Origin: Prevotella sp. | Lineage (GTDB): Bacteria; Bacteroidota; Bacteroidia; Bacteroidales; Bacteroidaceae | Reading direction: 5' to 3' | Assembly: GCA_021203915.1 (NCBI GenBank) | Contig: JAJQAI010000059.1 | Location: 1 to 12,471, forward strand | Length of the DNA stretch: 12,471 bases | Part shown: positions 7,750 through 12,471 of the stretch, piece by piece | Layout: the number at the start of each line of letters is the position of its first letter | How positions within the stretch are numbered: the first letter of the stretch is position 1 | Made by a program: the position numbers and the translations under genes | The notes under the pieces: generated by a model | Seen by the model: only the letters and a program-made list of their open reading frames with translations | Database searches by the model: none | What the model was told of the DNA's origin: nothing

Positions 7750-8281
7750 ACTAGAGGAGGTTTCAAAAGTAGGTCACATTGGAAAGCCACACGGAATTAA
7801 AGGTGAGGTTACTATGGTGTTTTCAAATGAGGAAACAGCTAATGCCTTATTTGATTCGGATATAGAATATCTAATACTTATGATTGACGGAATTTTAGTT
7901 CCTTTTTTTTGGGAAGAAATGCGCTTAACGTCAAAGTGTGGAGCCTTGCTTAAATTTACGGATATCGATACAATAGAAAGAGCAAAATCCTTTACTGGCC
8001 TTGATGTATTCTTACCTAACGATATCCTAGAGGATCTTCCGCTAGAAGCTTCAATTAAATCCCTTATTGGCTTTAAAGTTTATGAGGATAAAAAAGAAGA
8101 GTTATTGGGAGAGATTTCTTCTATTGATGATACTACAGAAAACGTTCTTTTTATAGTTACAACACCTAAAGAAGAGACACTCTTAATACCTGCCAATAAA
8201 GATCTTATAACAAAAATAGATACTTCAAATCATTACCTAAAGGTTACAATACCTTTAGGCTTGCTCGAGATAAACGACTAA
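7742..8281 (+). CDS. rimM: 16S rRNA processing / 30S maturation factor RimM
   Basis: RimM binds ribosomal protein S19 and helps mature the 3' (head) domain of the 30S subunit. The 179-residue length is typical. The N-terminal RimM domain opens with the signature VGHIGKPHGIKGEV (10-23). The C-terminal PRC-barrel half includes LIGFKVYEDKKEELLGEI and ends with the characteristic KVTIPLGLLEI. The ATG lies within the end of murA (overlap 7742-7749), so translation is probably coupled. In many other bacteria rimM sits with rpsP-trmD-rplS; the link with murA and dxr here is typical of Bacteroidetes. Confidence 0.95.
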   Translation: MIKLEEVSKVGHIGKPHGIKGEVTMVFSNEETANALFDSDIEYLILMIDGILVPFFWEEMRLTSKCGALLKFTDIDTIERAKSFTGLDVFLPNDILEDLPLEASIKSLIGFKVYEDKKEELLGEISSIDDTTENVLFIVTTPKEETLLIPANKDLITKIDTSNHYLKVTIPLGLLEIND

Positions 8282-8291
8282 ATTTCTTTAA

Positions 8292-9443
8292 ATGAAGAAG
8301 CAAATAGCGATACTTGGTTCAACGGGCTCTATAGGCACACAGGCTTTAGAGGTTATATCTGAGCACCCTAATGATTTTGAGGTTTATTGCTTAACGGCTG
8401 GCAGTAACTATAAAAAACTTGCTCTTCAGGCCAAAAAGTTTAGCCCCTCTTCAGTTGTGATTGCAGATGAGGAAAAATATAATGAGCTAAAAGATTTATT
8501 AAGTGACCGCCCGGACATTAAAGTCTATGCCGGAATGAAGGCAATAGAGGAAATCGTGGAAGCTACTCCTATTGACATGGTTTTGGCTGCAATGGTTGGT
8601 TTTTCAGGCCTTAGTCCTACAATACATGCTATAAAAGCAGGAAAGAAAATCTGCCTAGCCAATAAGGAAACACTCGTTGTAGCAGGAGAGCTTATCTGTA
8701 GACTTGCAAACGAAAACCGCTCCCCTATTATTCCTGTGGATAGCGAGCATTCTGCAATCTTCCAAAGCCTAAGTGGTGAGGGTGATAATAAAATAGAAAG
8801 AATATTTTTGACCGCCTCGGGTGGACCATTTCGAAACTTCTCTTTAGAAGAGTTAGAAAAAGCAACTGTAAAAGACGCTCTAAAGCATCCCACTTGGCAA
8901 ATGGGAGAAAAGATAACAATAGATAGTGCCACAATGATGAATAAAGGTTTTGAGGTTATTGAGGCTAAATGGTTGTTTGGTGTAAATCCAGAAAAAATTG
9001 AGGTCCTCATTCATCCCCAAAGTATTCTTCATAGCGCCGTTGAATTTTCAGATGGATCGGTTAAGGCTCAATTAGGTGTTCCTGATATGCGCTTGCCAAT
9101 TCAATATGCTTTCTCTTATCCCGATAGACTCTCTCTTGAAGGTAAACGTCTTGACCTTCTTAAGCAACCGCTTGAATTCTTTAAGCCTGATGTGAAGAAA
9201 TTCCGTTGTCTTTCTCTAGCCTTTAAGGCGATATCCTTGGGTGGTAATATGCCATGCATTTTAAATGCAGCAAATGAAGTAGTAAACAAAGGGTTTTTAA
9301 GAAACGAATGTAGCTTTTTAAAGATGGCCGAGATAATTGAAAAGACAATGGAAAAAGTGCCATTTATAGCCTTTCCCTCATATGAGGAGCTTATCTTAAC
9401 TAACTCCGAGGCAAGGCAAAGAGCTAGTGAATTACTTAATTAA
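8292..9443 (+). CDS. dxr: 1-deoxy-D-xylulose 5-phosphate reductoisomerase
   Basis: Dxr rearranges and reduces DXP to 2-C-methyl-D-erythritol 4-phosphate with NADPH, the committed step of the MEP isoprenoid pathway and the target of fosmidomycin. The protein has 383 residues. It shows the NADPH-binding GSTGSIG at 9-15, LANKETLVVAGE at 122-133, metal ligands in PVDSEH (D150, E152) and NKGFE (E221), the flexible-loop HPTWQMG at 199-205 and the substrate-binding HPQSILHS at 241-248. All catalytic residues expected from the E. coli enzyme are present. It starts 10 bases after rimM and rseP follows after 37 bases. Genes for the other MEP enzymes are not in this window. Confidence 0.98.
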   Translation: MKKQIAILGSTGSIGTQALEVISEHPNDFEVYCLTAGSNYKKLALQAKKFSPSSVVIADEEKYNELKDLLSDRPDIKVYAGMKAIEEIVEATPIDMVLAAMVGFSGLSPTIHAIKAGKKICLANKETLVVAGELICRLANENRSPIIPVDSEHSAIFQSLSGEGDNKIERIFLTASGGPFRNFSLEELEKATVKDALKHPTWQMGEKITIDSATMMNKGFEVIEAKWLFGVNPEKIEVLIHPQSILHSAVEFSDGSVKAQLGVPDMRLPIQYAFSYPDRLSLEGKRLDLLKQPLEFFKPDVKKFRCLSLAFKAISLGGNMPCILNAANEVVNKGFLRNECSFLKMAEIIEKTMEKVPFIAFPSYEELILTNSEARQRASELLN

Positions 9444-9480
9444 TTTTTGACTTTAGAAAAATACGACAAATAAACTTTTT

Positions 9481-10857
9481 ATGGAAATATTTTTGATAAG
9501 ACTTCTCCAATTCATATTAGCAATATCTATTTTAATATTGCTACATGAGGGTGGACACTTCTTTTTTGCTAAACTTTTTGGTGTAAGAGTAGATAAATTT
9601 TACCTTTTCTTTGACCCTTGGTTTCATCTTTTTGAGTTTAAACCAAAAAATAGTGATACTACATATGGCATAGGATGGCTTCCCCTTGGAGGATACTGCA
9701 AAATCGCAGGAATGATAGATGAGTCCTTCGATACTGAGCAAATGAAGCAGCCAGAGCAACCTTGGGAATTTAGAGCCAAACCTGCCTGGCAACGTTTACT
9801 AATAATGATTGGTGGTGTTCTTGTCAACTTCCTTTTGGCTTTGTTCATATATTCAATGGTTTTGTTTAAGTGGGGAGATTCCTACATACCTATTGAAAAC
9901 ATGGATATGGGCTTTAAGTTCAACTCTATGGCTAAGGATATGGGCTTTAAAGACCACGATATACTTATTGGAACAGAGGATAAAACCTTTGATAAGTACG
10001 ATGTTGATATGTATCGAGCTATAGCTGATGCTAAAGAAGTTAGGGTAAAGCGTGATGGAAAACAGGTTGTAGTACCACTTAAAGAAGATTTAAGTCTTCT
10101 TACCATGGTAAAGGCTGACCCAATATTTGCTCGTCCATTTATCCCCGCAGAAATAGATAGCGTACTTCCCGGTACACCGGCTGAGGCTGCCGGTATTCTT
10201 AAAGGAGATAAACTCCTAGCTATTAACGACAAAAAGATAGATTCTTGGTGTGAATTTGATGATGTTTTTGGTGTTCTTAACGACATGCTATCGGCTTCTA
10301 ATACTAAAGAAGATAGCCTTAAGGTACGCACAATATCACTAGTGTTTAGTCATAAGAATAAAGAGGAAAAAGACACCGTAGTTATGGCTCTTAACAAAGA
10401 CCTAACAATGGGAGTTCTTCGCTCAACACTTTTGGACTACTACAAGCCCAAAATGATTAATTATAGTTTCTTTGCTAGCTTCCCCGCTGGTGTAAGATAT
10501 GGACTTGATGTGCTAAAAGGATATGTGGGCGATCTTAGATACGTATTTTCCTCAGAAGGCGTTAAATCTCTTGGAGGATTTGGATCGATTGCAAGCCTCT
10601 TCCCTCCAACTTGGGATTGGATGATTTTCTGGCGTATGACCGCCTTCTTAAGTATAATCCTAGCCTTTATGAACATCATTCCAATACCTATGTTAGATGG
10701 TGGTCATGTGCTCTTCTTACTTTATGAGATGATAACCCGTAGAAAGCCGAGTGAAAAGTTTATGATAAGGGCAGAATACGTAGGCCTTGGAATACTTATA
10801 CTACTTATGGTGGTAGCCAACCTAAACGATATTCTTAGATGGCTCGGCTATATGTGA
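9481..10857 (+). CDS. rseP: RseP/site-2-protease family intramembrane zinc metalloprotease
   Basis: This 458-residue integral membrane protease cleaves substrates inside the membrane. E. coli RseP releases sigma-E by cutting the anti-sigma factor RseA and also removes signal-peptide remnants. The first helix carries the zinc motif HEGGH (22-26), followed by GWLPLGGYCKIAGM (65-78) and the conserved GGVLVNFLLA helix (111-120). Two periplasmic PDZ-like segments follow: one around 140-205, and a clearer one around 222-300 with SVLPGTPAEAAGILKGDKLLAIN. Near the C-terminus NIIPIPMLDGGH (398-409) supplies the third zinc ligand (D406), with a last helix at about 432-450. It is the last gene of the rightward operon. 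It ends in tandem TGA stops. No anti-sigma factor lies nearby, so the substrates are unknown. Confidence 0.96.
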   Translation: MEIFLIRLLQFILAISILILLHEGGHFFFAKLFGVRVDKFYLFFDPWFHLFEFKPKNSDTTYGIGWLPLGGYCKIAGMIDESFDTEQMKQPEQPWEFRAKPAWQRLLIMIGGVLVNFLLALFIYSMVLFKWGDSYIPIENMDMGFKFNSMAKDMGFKDHDILIGTEDKTFDKYDVDMYRAIADAKEVRVKRDGKQVVVPLKEDLSLLTMVKADPIFARPFIPAEIDSVLPGTPAEAAGILKGDKLLAINDKKIDSWCEFDDVFGVLNDMLSASNTKEDSLKVRTISLVFSHKNKEEKDTVVMALNKDLTMGVLRSTLLDYYKPKMINYSFFASFPAGVRYGLDVLKGYVGDLRYVFSSEGVKSLGGFGSIASLFPPTWDWMIFWRMTAFLSIILAFMNIIPIPMLDGGHVLFLLYEMITRRKPSEKFMIRAEYVGLGILILLMVVANLNDILRWLGYM

Positions 10858-10909
10858 TGAAAAAAAGAATTGAAACTTCTTTCTTTATGATTAAATGGAA
10901 AAAAAATCG

Positions 10910-10917
10910 TAAGTTTG
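10910..10917 (+). promoter_or_regulatory. Bacteroidetes-type -7 element before the HIT gene
   Basis: The sequence TAAGTTTG matches TAnnTTTG exactly. A partial -33 (TTTA at 10884-10887) stands about 22 bases upstream. Transcription would begin near 10924, leaving a leader of about 33 bases before the ATG at 10957. This argues that the HIT gene has its own promoter besides any read-through from rseP, and that the in-frame TTG at 10915, inside this element, is not the start. Confidence 0.45.
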
Positions 10918-10956
10918 CCTAAAGAAGAAAAGAAAAACCTTAAAACTTTATATCTT

Positions 10957-11385
10957 ATGAACAGCGACCCAAAAGATTGTCTATATTGTCAAAACAATGA
11001 GACACAACATGAATTAATGATTCAGGTAGCAAAATTAAGCGTATCACGCCTATTCATTTTTAAGGAGCAGACCTACCGCGGACGTTGTCTTGTAGCTCAT
11101 GATGAGCACATTGATGACCTAAATCTTCTTAGCGATGAAGCTCTTTCTTCCTTTATGAAGGATGTTGCAAAGGCTACCCGTGCAATGCAGAAAGTCTTTA
11201 ACCCAGACAAAATCAACTATGGAGCTTACGCTGATACCCTATCTCACCTACACTTCCACCTAGTTCCAAAATATATTGGTGGACCAGATTTTGGTGGAGT
11301 ATTTAGCATGAACCCAAAGGCTGTGTATCTAAGCGATGATGAGTACGCTGATATGGCCGAAAAACTAAAGAAAGCCTTAGAATAG
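10957..11385 (+). CDS. HIT family (histidine triad) nucleotide-binding protein
   Basis: HIT proteins bind nucleotides and hydrolyse phosphoramidates or dinucleoside polyphosphates; the physiological substrate here is unknown. The histidine triad motif is HLHFHLV at 97-103, the middle His (H99) being the expected nucleophile. A CLYC pair at 8-11 may bind zinc or stabilise the fold. The RGRCLVAHDEHIDDL segment and the FNPDKINYGAYADT strand before the triad are typical of this branch. I chose the ATG at 10957 (142 residues) over the in-frame TTG at 10915, because the 14 extra residues are lysine-rich and family-unlike, and that TTG sits inside the probable promoter. The gene is convergent with fmt, with only 51 bases between the stops. 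Confidence 0.92.
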   Translation: MNSDPKDCLYCQNNETQHELMIQVAKLSVSRLFIFKEQTYRGRCLVAHDEHIDDLNLLSDEALSSFMKDVAKATRAMQKVFNPDKINYGAYADTLSHLHFHLVPKYIGGPDFGGVFSMNPKAVYLSDDEYADMAEKLKKALE

Positions 11386-11408
11386 CAGCTTCTTTTTTTG
11401 GGGGGAAC

Positions 11409-11457
11409 AACTACCTTCGAGAAAAAGAAAAAGGGGTTAACCCTCTAAATGGTAGTT
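11409..11457. terminator. Possible convergent terminator region between the HIT gene and fmt
   Basis: This short convergent intergenic region holds a 7-bp inverted repeat (AACTACC at 11409-11415, GGTAGTT at 11451-11457) around a 35-base interior, whose right arm lies inside the fmt 3' end. Inside it is the palindrome GGGTTAACCC, which covers the fmt stop. Neither forms a classic GC-rich hairpin with a U tract. A T7G6 run lies just left of it (11393-11405). Transcripts from both sides presumably end here, but no convincing intrinsic terminator is visible. Confidence 0.2.
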
Positions 11458-12420
11458 TTCAATATCGCGAAAACCATTAAGGAATGCCTTAGCAGGCATT
11501 CTTTTTTTGCCCACTTGCTGTAACTCCTCAAGACGTAAAAAATTTGTTGTAGTAGCTACATATATCTCATTCTTATTGACAACAATAGACCCCGGCTTAA
11601 GATTATCAGAAGGAGTTAAAGAAAGTGAGGACTTAAAAATCTTAAGCGTTAGTTTTTCACCTTTGGGTGTTGTCATTAAAGTCCAAGCTCCCGGTGATGG
11701 AGATAAACCACGTATTAGATTGTAAATGGTTTTATCATCCTTTTCCCAAGAAATTCGGCAGGTTTCTTTAAAGATTTTAGGGGCTTTATTTAAAACTTTT
11801 CCCTGTAGCGGAATTTCATCTTGGGGCAAAGCCTCAACACTTCCATCACCTTTAATAATTTTATCTATAGTTTCTATGGCAATATTAGCCCCAAGAAGCA
11901 TTAACTCATCATGAACTTTTCCGGCATCATCTTCTTTAGAAATCTCAAGAGTTTTTTGAAGGATAATTCTTCCTGTATCAATATCCTTATCAATAAAAAA
12001 AGTAGTAACACCAGTTAATGCCTCACCATTTATTACCGCCCAATTAATAGGGGCAGCACCTCGATATTGTGGAAGAAGGGCAGCGTGAACATTAAATGTT
12101 CCAAAGCGGGGCATCGCCCATACCTCTTCTGGAAGCATACGAAAAGCTACAACCACTTGTAAGTCCGCTTTATATTCTTTTAAAGCCTTTAGAAAGTTTT
12201 CATCCTTTAGCTTTTAGGGTTGCAAAACGGGTAAGCCTTTAGATAGAGCATATTGTTTTACACTCGATGGCTTTAGCTCGCTTTGATGGCGACCAACTGA
12301 TTTATCCGGCCCGGTTACAACAGCTACTACATTATACCCCCCATCTATCAAAGCCTCTAGAGTTTTAACTGCAAACTCCGGCGTAACCATAAAAACAATT
12401 CTAAGACATTCTATTTCCAT
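11437..12420 (-). pseudogene. fmt: Methionyl-tRNA formyltransferase, interrupted by one in-frame TAA
   Basis: Fmt formylates initiator Met-tRNA with 10-formyl-tetrahydrofolate. Read as one frame from the ATG at 12420 to the stop at 11437, this gives 327 codons, the normal Fmt length, broken only by TAA at codon 69 (12214-12216). The N-terminal piece (68 residues) has the Rossmann start RIVFM.TPEFAV and the PDK..GR segment, and ends LPVLQP. The next residues in the same frame, KLKDENFLKALKEYKADLQ, then the catalytic region with N110 and H112 (FNVHAALLPQYRGAAPI), D148 (DIDTG) and the C-terminal OB-like domain, continue without a frame change. Relatives usually have QPEKLKD here, so one G-to-T change (GAA to TAA) explains the break. 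Residue 12 is Val instead of the conserved Gly of GTPEF. It may be a true pseudogene, a rare readthrough case or a sequence error. Confidence 0.9.
12214..12216 (-). other. fmt: In-frame nonsense codon in fmt
   Basis: The minus strand reads CAA CCC TAA AAG CTA AAG GAT, placing the stop exactly where relatives carry Glu in QPEKLKD. Both flanking pieces are in the same frame, so no insertion or deletion is involved. TAA ends most of the other genes in this window, so it is an ordinary strong stop in this organism. Confidence 0.85.
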
Positions 12421-12471
12421 TTATATTTTTTCTTTTTTTTTAGGGAAATTATTAAACAGTTACGGACTTGG

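Noticed and set aside
8525..9010. 161-codon minus-strand frame inside dxr, and similar antisense frames within rseP (9882-10331) and fmt.
   Set aside because: They are opposite-strand shadows of clearly conserved genes and show no recognisable domain.
9447..9452. TTGACT in the dxr-rseP gap, resembling a sigma-70 -35 box.
   Set aside because: No suitable -10 lies 17 bases on, and Bacteroidetes housekeeping promoters use a different consensus. No TAnnTTTG is present in the gap.
10857..10922. A 21-codon basic reading frame overlapping the rseP stop (starts ATGA).
   Set aside because: It is very short, lysine-rich because of A-rich DNA, ends inside the HIT leader and contains the probable HIT promoter.
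12421..12471. Possible upstream gene or promoter for fmt at the right edge.
   Set aside because: Only 51 bases remain. They are A/T-rich with no TAnnTTTG on the minus strand, and no coding frame can be judged.

Overview
This window looks like an ordinary housekeeping segment of a low-GC member of the Bacteroidetes, probably order Bacteroidales. Three things point there. A DUF4290 protein, a family I know only from this phylum, sits directly before murA-rimM-dxr-rseP, a typical Bacteroidetes gene order. Most start codons lack a clear Shine-Dalgarno sequence and follow A/T-rich or U-rich leaders. Three intergenic sites match the Bacteroidetes -7 promoter element TAnnTTTG exactly. I cannot name a genus.

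Layout, left to right. Positions 89-5001 form a leftward operon that reads, in transcription order, yicC-like endoribonuclease, gmk, nadD, a phosphoethanolamine-transferase-like membrane enzyme and a membrane O-acyltransferase (acyltransferase 3). The last three genes overlap one another by 17 and 11 bases. A compact divergent promoter region at 5002-5094 separates this from a rightward operon: tsaB, DUF4290, murA, rimM, dxr and rseP (5095-10857). A HIT-family gene (10957-11385) follows with its own apparent promoter. On the right, a convergent leftward fmt gene (11437-12420) is interrupted by one in-frame TAA codon. No stretch of more than 300 bases lacks a gene, and I saw no tRNA, rRNA, CRISPR array, insertion sequence or phage gene.

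The leftward operon joins nucleotide and cofactor supply (GMP to GDP, NAD synthesis) and RNA turnover to two enzymes that probably decorate lipid A or another surface glycan. The rightward operon covers tRNA t6A modification, the first committed step of peptidoglycan synthesis, 30S ribosome maturation, the first committed step of the MEP isoprenoid pathway, and intramembrane proteolysis.

I did not find a convincing new biological system. The observations most worth checking are the in-frame stop in fmt together with a second unusual residue in the same N-terminal segment, the Asp replacing the catalytic Cys of MurA (predicting fosfomycin insensitivity), and the translationally coupled pair of surface-modification enzymes attached to nadD.
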